Shown here: piece after piece, positions 1-7,581 of the stretch
Layout of the letters: the number at the start of each line of letters is the position of its first letter
Numbering within the stretch: the first letter of the stretch is position 1
Origin: Candidatus Raymondbacteria bacterium RIFOXYA2_FULL_49_16
GTDB lineage: Bacteria; Fibrobacterota; OXYB2-FULL-49-7; XYB2-FULL-49-35
DNA length: 43,641 nt
Direction: 5' to 3'
NCBI GenBank assembly: GCA_001789205.1
Contig: MFYT01000100.1
Location: 1 to 43,641, forward strand
Made by a program: the position numbers and the translations under genes
The notes under the pieces: generated by a model
What the model was told of the DNA's origin: nothing
Databases searched by the model: none
What the model saw: only the letters and a program-made list of their open reading frames with translations

Positions 1-2001
1 AAGAGACAATTGCAAATCACCTATCTCCTTGCGCAACTCAGGCCGCGTTTTGAGCAAATAAAGCTTTTCAAGGACTTCGACCCCGGCTTTATTATCTTTG
101 TTCCTGATCTCGAGATCAGCAAGAAGACGTAGCGCGACCTCATCGTCAGGCTTCTGTTCAACAACCTGCTGGAGCAGCTTTCGCGCTGACGCGTCGTTGC
201 CTGCTTTGATAAAACCTTCGGCAGCTGCCCGATTGCCCGCAAAGGCGCTCTCAGCATCGCTGCCCAGTTTTTTCAGGTATTCAGAGGCCTTCTCGATCTG
301 GTTCATGGAGAGATAGACCGTGGCGAGTTTCTGCATCACATCCTTGTTGTCTGGAGACTTTTCGAGTATCTTCTCGAGATAGGGAATAGCGTCTTGTTCA
401 CGGCCAGAAAGGTACATGGCCTTGGCAAGCCCCCTGGTGACATCGTCCTGGTGCAATCCCAAGGCTTTGAGCTTTAAAAGAGCGTCAATCGCTTTCTGCC
501 ACTCCTGTTGATCAAGATAATACGCGCCAACATAATACCACGCTTCGCCCATCATGGGATTCATCTTCAACGCCTGCTCGTAGGCCGCCACAGCCTCGGC
601 TTTTTTCCCAGTTCTCTGGAGAACGGAACCGTTCAATTCGTACAGTTCAGCTTCGTTGATGCCCACCTTCTTGATCTGGGCTGCGGAATTTGAAACGAGT
701 TGGGCCAAGACAGCGGACGCCTTCTCATCCTGTTTTACGGAAAGATAGAGATTGGCAAGCAAATACATTTGAGATAAATCATTTGCCTGGAGGGCGGTAT
801 ACCGTTCAAGGGGTTCGATGGCTTTGGCACTGTCTTTTAAATCAAGATAGATTTGCGACAACTTCTTGTTGCCCTGAGCATCGGGTTTTACCTTGAGATA
901 TTCGTTCAGATATTTGGCCACCTTGGCCCTCTCGTTCCTGATATCGTATAATTCGATGAGCGCCTTGTATGATTCTTCGTTCGACGCATCAATGGTCAAG
1001 GCCTCCTCGTATAAAATAATGGCCTTGGCCGTATTTGAAATACGCTGAATGGATGCTTCCTTCAGGATCATGTCGATATTTCTGGTCCCCGCAGCTGCCT
1101 GATAGTCGCCATATAACTGCACCAGCCGGACATTGTTCTTCTGGCGTTCGTAAATTCCAATAAGTTTCTCGATGATTTCCTTGTTCTTTGGGTCTGTTTT
1201 TAGCACTTCTTCGTACACGCGTGCAGCCTCAGCCTCGTTATTTATCTTTTCAAACGAATCCGCAAGATGCAGGGCCGGTTCACCAGAAAGCGGTTTTTCG
1301 ATAGAGGCCTTTTTAAGTTCATCAGCGGCAATATCGAATTTCTCGAGTTTGTAGGCGCTTTCACCCAGGTAAAAGCAGTTGTCTGGATAGGCGGGAGAGA
1401 TGGATTTGACAACGTTGAATTCGTTGAATGCGGCCTTTAAATTAGCGCGTTCTAGGTCGATTCTACCTTTCTTAAAATGGTAATGTTCGTTTTTCGGTGC
1501 GATTTCGATAAGCCTGACCAGTACATCGTAGAGCGCGGTATCGTTCTTTTTTTCTTCGTAAGCTACGGCAAGCTTGTCCAGGGAGATCCGCAGTTTGGTC
1601 TTATCTTGCGGTCCAAGGTTGAGCCCTACGAATTTTTCGTGGAAAAAAAGTTCTTTTTCCTTGTCTCCTGCTTTCTCAAAAAGGCTGAGGGCGTCTTCAA
1701 TATTTTCCTTGGAGGGTTCGAGAGAGACCAGCTGTTCCAGATATTCAGCCTCAAGTTTGCGGTCGTTCTGGAACCGCGCGATTTCGCGCAGCATCTTATA
1801 GGCGGCGACTTCCTGTGAATTCTGTGCTACTACGGCCTTGAGCATCTCCTTTGCTTGTTCAAATTGCTGTTTCTTAAACAATTCCTCAGCTTGCTGAAGA
1901 GACGATCCCGCTGCCGAGGCTGCATCAGACTGAGCCTGCGCGAAAAGGCCTGTAAATACCCCCAGCACGAGTACGCTAAAAAACGTGGTAAAAACTCTCA
2001 T
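1..2001 (-). CDS. Secreted tetratricopeptide-repeat protein (3' end beyond window)
   Basis: An open frame of 667 codons runs from an ATG preceded by AGGGGAGA off the left edge, so the C-terminus is missing. The first ~22 residues (MRVFTTFFSVLVLGVFTG followed by LFAQAQ) form a Sec signal peptide. The rest is alpha-helical, with TPR-like units of about 34 residues: A-x-x-x-Y-E-x-A-L and P-x-x-x-x-A-x-x-x-L patterns recur, for example around residues 150-260, 330-420 and 470-600. No catalytic domain is visible. TPR arrays are protein-protein scaffolds, so this one probably acts in the periplasm or at the outer membrane. It lies downstream of the flagellar operon on the same strand but is separated by a hairpin terminator and ~250 bp of AT-rich DNA, so it probably has its own promoter. 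A partner cannot be named. Confidence 0.85.
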   Translation of the reverse strand, partial: MRVFTTFFSVLVLGVFTGLFAQAQSDAASAAGSSLQQAEELFKKQQFEQAKEMLKAVVAQNSQEVAAYKMLREIARFQNDRKLEAEYLEQLVSLEPSKENIEDALSLFEKAGDKEKELFFHEKFVGLNLGPQDKTKLRISLDKLAVAYEEKKNDTALYDVLVRLIEIAPKNEHYHFKKGRIDLERANLKAAFNEFNVVKSISPAYPDNCFYLGESAYKLEKFDIAADELKKASIEKPLSGEPALHLADSFEKINNEAEAARVYEEVLKTDPKNKEIIEKLIGIYERQKNNVRLVQLYGDYQAAAGTRNIDMILKEASIQRISNTAKAIILYEEALTIDASNEESYKALIELYDIRNERAKVAKYLNEYLKVKPDAQGNKKLSQIYLDLKDSAKAIEPLERYTALQANDLSQMYLLANLYLSVKQDEKASAVLAQLVSNSAAQIKKVGINEAELYELNGSVLQRTGKKAEAVAAYEQALKMNPMMGEAWYYVGAYYLDQQEWQKAIDALLKLKALGLHQDDVTRGLAKAMYLSGREQDAIPYLEKILEKSPDNKDVMQKLATVYLSMNQIEKASEYLKKLGSDAESAFAGNRAAAEGFIKAGNDASARKLLQQVVEQKPDDEVALRLLADLEIRNKDNKAGVEVLEKLYLLKTRPELRKEIGDLQLSL

Positions 2002-2164
2002 GGCAAAATCTCCCCTAAATAATTATTGTGTTATATTATGACGAATTTTAAAACTTGTTTTTCCAACTTAACTTCCCAAACCCAGTAAACCCACGAACCA
2101 TAAATTATTGATTATTATAATTTAAGGTTCATTTAAACATAAAAATATGACACTAGTTACATCA

Positions 2165-2204
2165 ATAAAAAAAACAGGCGCCAATTTTTATTTCAGCCCC
2201 TGTT
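2165..2204 (-). terminator. Rho-independent terminator after flgI
   Basis: Read on the minus strand, AACAGG-G-GC pairs with GC-G-CCTGTT (one G-G mismatch) across a ~13-nt AT-rich loop and is followed by a run of eight Ts. It starts ~48 nt after the flgI stop codon, so it probably ends the flagellar operon. The rest of the 250-bp gap up to the TPR gene is AT-rich and presumably carries that gene's promoter; no box was clear enough to call. Confidence 0.6.
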
Positions 2205-2251
2205 TCCAGTTTTGGTAAAAAATATTGTTTTATTATTTCAGCGGGTCGTTA

Positions 2252-3349
2252 TCACATACAGACAACCTCGGCATTTATGGCCCCGGCCTTTTTTATTGCC
2301 TGGAATATTGCAATCATATCACGGGGTGTAACCCCCATTTCATTCAACGCTTTTGCTAGATCGCCTACGTTCGTATTTGCTTTAAGGACAACCATTTGCG
2401 GCTTCTCTTCCACAACGGAAGTTTGGACCTGTTCGGTTACGATTGTTTTACCGGTTGAAAGAGGCAGGGGCTGTGATACTTGGGGCTGCGCACTAACACT
2501 CACAGTAATGCTGCCATGCGACACAGCCACTTCAGCAATGGTCACTTCCGCGCCAGCAACAATAGTCCCGGTCTTCTCATTAAGAACGACCCGGGCAACC
2601 CTGTTCGGTTCAAACTGCATCTGTTCGACCATGGCGATAAAGGTCATGAGTTTGTCCACGTATTCCTGCGGAACACTCACTTCAACAGTTGCCGCATCAA
2701 TAGTCTTTGCGAAATTCGCATTCAATCCGGCGTTGATGGTCTTGGTCATTTCAACCGCAGAGGTAAAATCCGGGGATGTAAGCGAGACCCTGATCGATTG
2801 AGTGTTTAATTCATTACTCAATACCTCCCTTTTTACCACTGCGCCTGCAGGGATTTCACCGGAAAGAGGATGGTTTTTCTTGCGCATGGCGGATTTCACT
2901 CTGCCTATTGAATACCCGCCTATCGAAACCGCGCCCTGTGCCAGTGCGTAGTTCTCCCCGTTTTCATCCTGAAGGGGGGTAAGCAGCAGCGTTCCCCCTT
3001 CAAGGCTGATAGCATCACCGATTGAAGAAACGGAAACATCAATTTTTGCACCGCGTTTTGTAAAAGGGGGAAGCGTGGCTGTGACCATAACCGCTGCCAC
3101 GTTCTTGATCCGTATTTTTGTAGTAGGAACATAGATGCCAAGATTTCTGAGCATATTAATGATTGAATGGACAGTGAACATGGTCCTGCTGCCGTCACCG
3201 GAACCGTCGAGGCCCACGATGAGACCATATCCCACAAGCTGGGTCTCCTCAATGCCTTCGATACGCGAAACATCCTTGATCCGCGAGAGCGGGTATGCGG
3301 CAATGGCCGCGACCAGCACAACGCACACTGCATAGGTATATCTGTTCAT
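2252..3349 (-). CDS. flgI: Flagellar P-ring protein FlgI
   Basis: The 365-residue product is the usual FlgI length. A signal peptide (about residues 1-20, ending AAIAAYP) is followed by the hallmark start of the mature protein, SRIKDVSRIEGI...NQLVGYGLIVGL-like, here ETQLVGYGLIVGLDGSGD. Further conserved stretches include LPPFTKRGAKIDVSVSSIGD and RVVLNEKTGTIVAG near residue 260. FlgI forms the ring around the flagellar rod in the peptidoglycan layer and is assembled with the chaperone FlgA, encoded two genes upstream. The ATG has a strong GGGAGG ribosome-binding site and follows the flgH stop by 12 nt. It is the last gene of the flagellar operon. Confidence 0.96.
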   Translation of the reverse strand: MNRYTYAVCVVLVAAIAAYPLSRIKDVSRIEGIEETQLVGYGLIVGLDGSGDGSRTMFTVHSIINMLRNLGIYVPTTKIRIKNVAAVMVTATLPPFTKRGAKIDVSVSSIGDAISLEGGTLLLTPLQDENGENYALAQGAVSIGGYSIGRVKSAMRKKNHPLSGEIPAGAVVKREVLSNELNTQSIRVSLTSPDFTSAVEMTKTINAGLNANFAKTIDAATVEVSVPQEYVDKLMTFIAMVEQMQFEPNRVARVVLNEKTGTIVAGAEVTIAEVAVSHGSITVSVSAQPQVSQPLPLSTGKTIVTEQVQTSVVEEKPQMVVLKANTNVGDLAKALNEMGVTPRDMIAIFQAIKKAGAINAEVVCM

Positions 3350-3361
3350 GTGCCTGCCTCC

Positions 3362-3931
3362 CTAGAACAACCAGGTGAAAAAACGGGTGAAAATTCCGGG
3401 TTTTTGTGCATTCTGAGTCACACCGTCTCCCGTATAGGTTATCTTTGCATCCGCGATATTATAAGAGAGCACTGTATTGTCAGCCCTGATGTCCTCGGGT
3501 CTGATGGTGCCGGAAACATGGATGGTCTCTTTTTCATCATTGATCTCAACCACCTTGCTTCCCTGAATAAGCAGGTTACCATTGTCCTGCACTTCAACCA
3601 CGCGTACGGTCACCTTTGCCTTCAGTTCTCCGCTGCGTGTTGTCTCCCCTGTACCCCGGAAATCGACATTGTCTCCCCCGGAAAGGCCCACGCTTGGGAT
3701 AAACTGCATGAGACCGTTTCCCGACGAAGAGGTACTGAGTCCAACGTCCGTCTTTGATTTGGTATCGGTCTTGGTCTTGTTCATGGCACTCGCCTCTTCT
3801 GTCACATAGACAGTGATGACATCATCGATCTTTTTGGCCTTTTTGTCACCGTATATTGAGAAGCTGCGCGCTTCACTGGTTATATAGGCAAGCATGATCA
3901 TGGAAAAAATGATTACTGTCCCGAATTTCAT
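3362..3931 (-). CDS. flgH: Flagellar L-ring protein FlgH, without a lipobox
   Basis: The 189-residue product has the FlgH core: DDVITVYVTEEASA near residue 37, a Ser/Gly-rich segment, FRGTGETTRSGELKAKVTVRVVEV near residue 90, and the conserved block GNLLIQGSKVVEINDEKE...SGTIRPEDI. FlgH forms the outer-membrane ring of the basal body. Most FlgH proteins are lipoproteins with an N-terminal Cys; this one has an N-terminal hydrophobic signal (residues 1-20) but no cysteine anywhere in it, so it should be released by signal peptidase I and not lipidated. The start codon overlaps the flgA stop (ATGA), indicating translational coupling. Confidence 0.93.
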   Translation of the reverse strand: MKFGTVIIFSMIMLAYITSEARSFSIYGDKKAKKIDDVITVYVTEEASAMNKTKTDTKSKTDVGLSTSSSGNGLMQFIPSVGLSGGDNVDFRGTGETTRSGELKAKVTVRVVEVQDNGNLLIQGSKVVEINDEKETIHVSGTIRPEDIRADNTVLSYNIADAKITYTGDGVTQNAQKPGIFTRFFTWLF

Positions 3932-4905
3932 GATTCTCCTCCTCCCGTACGCGTGAGAGTGACTTCGCCTTCACCGCATACAAACGCCTTGATTATCTTT
4001 CTATTCACCAGATTCCGCACCCTGATTTCTTCTCCAATACTTCCGTCTTCCCGCGCTTCACCATCAACGGAGATAGAGGCGGTATTTACTGTATACAGAA
4101 TTTTCACCTTATTGCCCTTGAATACCACGGGTTGTTCTTCGATCATCTTATCGTTTATGACCTTTCCCGGTACAATGGTCCGCGTGGCCCGTTTCCCAGC
4201 AACCAAAGAGGGGTTGGCAAATGTATTGTCACGGATTTCGGTCAGGTCCCGCTCCTCGACCCGGAGATCGCTGGAAAAAATGACCGTGTTGCGCGCTATT
4301 TTCCGATCAGCGATACAGACAAGACCGTAGACCTGCAGCCTGATATTGACAGGTATGCGCTTGATCTCCGCGCCATTGCTTAAAACAATAATGTCCAACT
4401 TCTCCGCGCCCTTCCAATCACACTGCGCGTTCTCTTTGAACTGCAATTCGTATGCGTTGTCGGGCAAAACCACCTTCTCGGGTATGGATGAAAATGAAAG
4501 ATGCACTTTGTCCTTTTTCCACGGGATCTTTGAAAGTACCCATGTCCGCACCGATTCCTGCAATGAGACGCCCGTGAGTTCGTGCGCTGAAGCACGGACA
4601 AGAACCACTTCAGCCCCGCTGGTGACGACGTGTATATCCTGGTTGGCAAGGCCATCAAGAAAATACCTGCGGATTCGTTCCGCGTTCAACCGTTGGCGGC
4701 AGCCTGGAATGGATACGGTACCGATACGGACGCTGTCCAGTATTGCCTTGGCATGGGCATCGTCGGAAGAGACATCCGCGATGTCGCACAGCAGGATCTC
4801 CCTGCTTTTTGCGGTGGCATTTTCCTTGAAAACAACCTGGGCCACCGTGGCCCAGATTCCCGAAACCGCCACCAGTACCGCGCATAGTAAGATTGTATAT
4901 TTCAT
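3928..4905 (-). CDS. flgA: Flagellar P-ring assembly chaperone FlgA (SAF domain)
   Basis: FlgA is the periplasmic chaperone that helps FlgI polymerise into the P-ring. This protein has 325 residues, longer than the ~220 of the enterobacterial form, because of an extra N-terminal region after the signal peptide (about residues 1-22). The C-terminal half holds the SAF-like domain: VCIADRKIARNTVIFSSDLRVEERDL near residue 193, then AGKRATRTIVPGKVIND and a final KVKILYTVNTASISVDGEA beta unit. It starts 7 nt after flgG and overlaps flgH by four bases. Confidence 0.92.
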   Translation of the reverse strand: MKYTILLCAVLVAVSGIWATVAQVVFKENATAKSREILLCDIADVSSDDAHAKAILDSVRIGTVSIPGCRQRLNAERIRRYFLDGLANQDIHVVTSGAEVVLVRASAHELTGVSLQESVRTWVLSKIPWKKDKVHLSFSSIPEKVVLPDNAYELQFKENAQCDWKGAEKLDIIVLSNGAEIKRIPVNIRLQVYGLVCIADRKIARNTVIFSSDLRVEERDLTEIRDNTFANPSLVAGKRATRTIVPGKVINDKMIEEQPVVFKGNKVKILYTVNTASISVDGEAREDGSIGEEIRVRNLVNRKIIKAFVCGEGEVTLTRTGGGES

Positions 4906-4912
4906 GCGTGTA

Positions 4913-5707
4913 TTATCTCTTCAACTGGTTCGCCACCTGGAGCATCTCCTCGGACGTGGTGACGCCTTTGGAGGCGATTTCATAGGCGCGCTGCGCCATG
5001 ATCATATTGACCATTTCCTCAACAATCTGGACATTGGACGCTTCAAGATATCCCTGCGAAAGCGTTCCCATTCCTTCGAGGCCAGGTTCATTGACAACAG
5101 GTTCTCCGGAAGCCGCTGTCGACTCGTAAAGGTTGCCGCCGAGACTCTTAAGCCCCGCCGGGTTGATGAACCGGGCCAGTTCAAGCTGTCCCACCTCTTC
5201 CAGAACATCCTCGTTCACCATCTTCATGTAAATTTTCCCGTTCGTATCAATGGTAAACTGTTCGGCATCAGCGTCAACGGGGAGAACGATCTCCGGTTCG
5301 AGCAGATACCCGCTGGTGGTGACAATATATCCCTCGTCGCTGAGTTTGAATGCGCCATCGCGCGTATAGGCTGTGGAGCCGTCAGGTCTGGTAACCTGAA
5401 AAAACCCATCGCCCTGGATGGCAAAATCAAGTTTGTTCTCGGTCTGGACTAAACTGCCTTGGGAAAAAATCTTCTGCGTACCAGCTGGTTTCACGCCAAG
5501 TCCCACCTGCAGGCCCGTGGGGTTGATGTTCTGATCGGAGATATTTTCTCCAGGTTCTTCCATGGTCTGATAGAGCAGATCCTCGAATTCGAGTTTCGAT
5601 TTTTTAAAGCCCATGGTATTGACGTTCGCCAAATTATTGGAAATATTATCCACAAACAGCTGCTGGGCTTTCATGCCAGTGGCGGCGGAATACAGTGACC
5701 GGATCAT
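4913..5707 (-). CDS. flgG: Flagellar distal rod protein FlgG
   Basis: The 264-residue product has the typical FlgG length. It starts MIRSLYSAATGMKAQQ and continues with the rod/hook signature DNISNNLANVNTMGFKK. The central GDGFFQV and YTRDGAF motifs and the C-terminal EEMVNMIMAQRAYEIASK helix are those of the flagellar rod/hook family (Flg_bb_rod and Flg_bbr_C). FlgG forms the distal rod that crosses the P- and L-rings. The ATG has AAGGAG seven nt upstream. It lies between flgF and flgA, separated from flgF only by a 34-residue microprotein. Confidence 0.96.
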   Translation of the reverse strand: MIRSLYSAATGMKAQQLFVDNISNNLANVNTMGFKKSKLEFEDLLYQTMEEPGENISDQNINPTGLQVGLGVKPAGTQKIFSQGSLVQTENKLDFAIQGDGFFQVTRPDGSTAYTRDGAFKLSDEGYIVTTSGYLLEPEIVLPVDADAEQFTIDTNGKIYMKMVNEDVLEEVGQLELARFINPAGLKSLGGNLYESTAASGEPVVNEPGLEGMGTLSQGYLEASNVQIVEEMVNMIMAQRAYEIASKGVTTSEEMLQVANQLKR

Positions 5708-5721
5708 AGGAGTCTCCTTGT

Positions 5722-5826
5722 TTAGAGTATGCTAGCCCAGAAATCCTGGTATAGTACCGCGGTATAGGCCGCGACTGCCGATGCGAACGACAACAGAAAC
5801 AAGTTATAGATTACGACAAGCCTCAT
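5722..5826 (-). CDS. 34-residue single-span membrane microprotein inside the flagellar rod operon
   Basis: A small open frame fills the gap between flgF and flgG. It begins MRLVVIYNLFLLSFASAVAA and ends with an aromatic, acidic tail (YQDFWASIL). Its ATG has a strong GGGGAGG ribosome-binding site six bases upstream; the flgF stop lies 19 nt before it and flgG starts 14 nt after its stop, so it fits the operon like a real gene. The predicted product is one hydrophobic helix (about residues 3-26). I do not recognise a family. It could be a small inner-membrane partner of rod assembly or a leader that couples flgG translation; both are inference. Confidence 0.5.
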   Translation of the reverse strand: MRLVVIYNLFLLSFASAVAAYTAVLYQDFWASIL

Positions 5827-5845
5827 GAGCGCCTCCCCTTTTATT

Positions 5846-6580
5846 TTACCTGACAATCCCGATTTCGTTGACAGCCTTTGAAAGTGTCTGGTCTTCTGCC
5901 TGCATGGCCTTCTGGTCAGCTTCATAATTCCTGAAGCTTGATATCATTTTAACCATTGTTTCGATGGGGTTTACGTTCGAGCCTTCAAGGTAACCAGCCT
6001 GTATCTTGTAGTTTTCAGACGTGGCATCAACGGTCAATTCACTTCTCTGGTAAAGATTGGCACCGAGTTTGATAAGATAGTTCGGCTCCTGGAACTGGGA
6101 AAGCTTCAATTTATTGACAATCCGTCCGTCGACCTGTACCTGACCGTCATCGAGAATGTTGATATGAGAGCCGTCGATAGGAATGGGCTTGTCGGTTTCG
6201 CCGATCACCCTCTTTCCGTCGAGTGTGGAAAGCATGCCTTCATTATCAATGGTGAAGGCTCCACTGCGCGAATACGCCACTGTCTCATCATCAAGCATGA
6301 CTGTAAAAAACGCCTTTCCCTGCACGGCAAGATCAAGTGGATTCCCGGTCTGGATCATGGGCCCCGGAGAAAAATCAGTAACCAGATCATCGATGGTCAA
6401 TTCGTCGTTTATAAATGGCTGTCTGAGATCGTTGCTGACCTGATCAACATAGGCGCGGATAAAAAGATCGCTCTTTTTGAAACCCGTAGTATTGGCATTC
6501 GCGAGATTGTTGGAAATGACCTCCTGTTTGCGCAGGATTGCCTTCATGCCTTCGTTTGCAGTATAGATTCCCTTTACCAT
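5846..6580 (-). CDS. flgF: Flagellar proximal rod protein FlgF
   Basis: The 244-residue protein begins MVKGIYTANEGMKAILRKQ and carries the rod signature SNNLANANTTGFKK near residue 23, the central LAVQGKAFFTV and YSRSGAF motifs, and the C-terminal GSNVNPIETMVKMI...RNYEADQKA helix typical of the flagellar rod/hook family. Its position in front of flgG and its length favour FlgF over a second FlgG. It is the first gene of the operon; the ATG follows a GGGAGA ribosome-binding site and lies about 38 nt from the start point predicted by the upstream sigma-54 promoter. Confidence 0.92.
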   Translation of the reverse strand: MVKGIYTANEGMKAILRKQEVISNNLANANTTGFKKSDLFIRAYVDQVSNDLRQPFINDELTIDDLVTDFSPGPMIQTGNPLDLAVQGKAFFTVMLDDETVAYSRSGAFTIDNEGMLSTLDGKRVIGETDKPIPIDGSHINILDDGQVQVDGRIVNKLKLSQFQEPNYLIKLGANLYQRSELTVDATSENYKIQAGYLEGSNVNPIETMVKMISSFRNYEADQKAMQAEDQTLSKAVNEIGIVR

Positions 6581-6628
6581 ACCTTATCTCCCAATAAGGT
6601 TAAACTCGTACATCCCGGAGAATATAAA

Positions 6629-6644
6629 AGCAAAAGTGGTGCCA
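6629..6644 (-). promoter_or_regulatory. Sigma-54 promoter of the flgF-flgI operon
   Basis: On the minus strand the sequence TGGCAC-CACTT-TTGCT matches the -24/-12 consensus for RpoN perfectly, with GG and GC correctly spaced. The predicted start point is near 6618, giving a leader of about 38 nt before the flgF ATG. Sigma-54 control of rod/ring genes is well known in many diderm bacteria. The enhancer-binding protein is not in this window. Confidence 0.85.
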
Positions 6645-6785
6645 TGTTTTCGACTCATGGTTGAGGGGAAAGTTGAAGCTATAGTTTTGTTCCAGATTTA
6701 GAGATACAAAGGATTTCAAGGAAAACTTGAAGCGAACTGGCAGGTTTTGATCGCTTAAACAGGTAAAAAATGCCCGGGACTCCTC

Positions 6786-7574
6786 CTAGTCGCTGGGTCT
6801 TTGTCTTTCATAAGATATACCACAAGAACGGGTGTTTCCCAAGTCTGGATGAGAGATACTACTCAGGTCAATCCTGGCGCCTTGAAAGAACAAGCCAATC
6901 CCAAATGAAAATGTCAGGGGTTCGCTTCTGAGTCCAGCCCGGATAATGAGAGTCTTGAAAAAAGTGAACTCCTGCCCAAACTTCAGGAGAAAAGGAAAAC
7001 CGTACTGGTATTCGAATTCTGTCACAGTTCTCATACCGGAATCGGGAACAAAACAGATCCCACCGCGGTATAACGGGGAGACCATCTCCCTGCTGGCCAT
7101 GGCAGCTGATAAAAAAAGCTTGTCAGTTATCCTTACAAGGGCGCCAGCATCACCGCCCGCTGAGTAGTCAGTACCATAGCCCCCGGGAAAAGACCGGTAG
7201 CAAAGTGAGAGTGAAATACCCGCATGTATCCGGCCCATGCCAAAGGCTGCACCGGTAATAAACCGGCCTTCCCGATACAAAGTGTCTGCGGAAAGAAAAG
7301 TAGCTCCTGCGCCCGCGCTGATTTTCCACACAGGAATCTGCACTGAGGCTTGTCCGCAATTCAGGGATGGCATCTGGAACAGATTAGTGGCTGACGCAGC
7401 AGCCTCAAATCCAGCATCGTTGCAAAGCCAAGCTGGATTTGAAAAAAGAGAACGCGATCCAAGCGACAATGCAGCAGAACAGCCTCCCAATGCAGCACTT
7501 ACCGGATTTGTTTCCTCCCACGCCAGCAACATCGTATTACATAAGGCTATGATTATGATAACGATATGGGTCAT
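6786..7574 (-). CDS. PorV/PorQ-like outer-membrane beta-barrel protein
   Basis: The 262-residue protein has a signal peptide (about residues 1-18). It then carries the motif AALGGCSAALSLGSRSLFSNPAWL, which resembles the 'ALGG...A..D......NPAGL' start of PorV/UPF0164-type barrels. The rest alternates short amphipathic strands (for example ISAGAGATFLSADTL, IHAGISLSLCYRSF, KLFLSAAMAS, LIIRAGLRS) with turns. PorV proteins are outer-membrane barrels that carry C-terminal-domain cargo in type IX secretion. Its ATG lies only 7 nt after the stop of the lamin-tail gene, so the two are probably one transcript and possibly cargo and carrier. Assignment rests on motif and strand pattern only. Confidence 0.5.
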   Translation of the reverse strand: MTHIVIIIIALCNTMLLAWEETNPVSAALGGCSAALSLGSRSLFSNPAWLCNDAGFEAAASATNLFQMPSLNCGQASVQIPVWKISAGAGATFLSADTLYREGRFITGAAFGMGRIHAGISLSLCYRSFPGGYGTDYSAGGDAGALVRITDKLFLSAAMASREMVSPLYRGGICFVPDSGMRTVTEFEYQYGFPFLLKFGQEFTFFKTLIIRAGLRSEPLTFSFGIGLFFQGARIDLSSISHPDLGNTRSCGISYERQRPSD

Positions 7575-7581
7575 AATATTA

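Noticed and set aside
4346-5452. A 368-codon plus-strand open frame across flgA and flgG
   Set aside because: It is antisense to two clear flagellar genes, has no family motifs and no ribosome-binding site; it is a codon-bias shadow.
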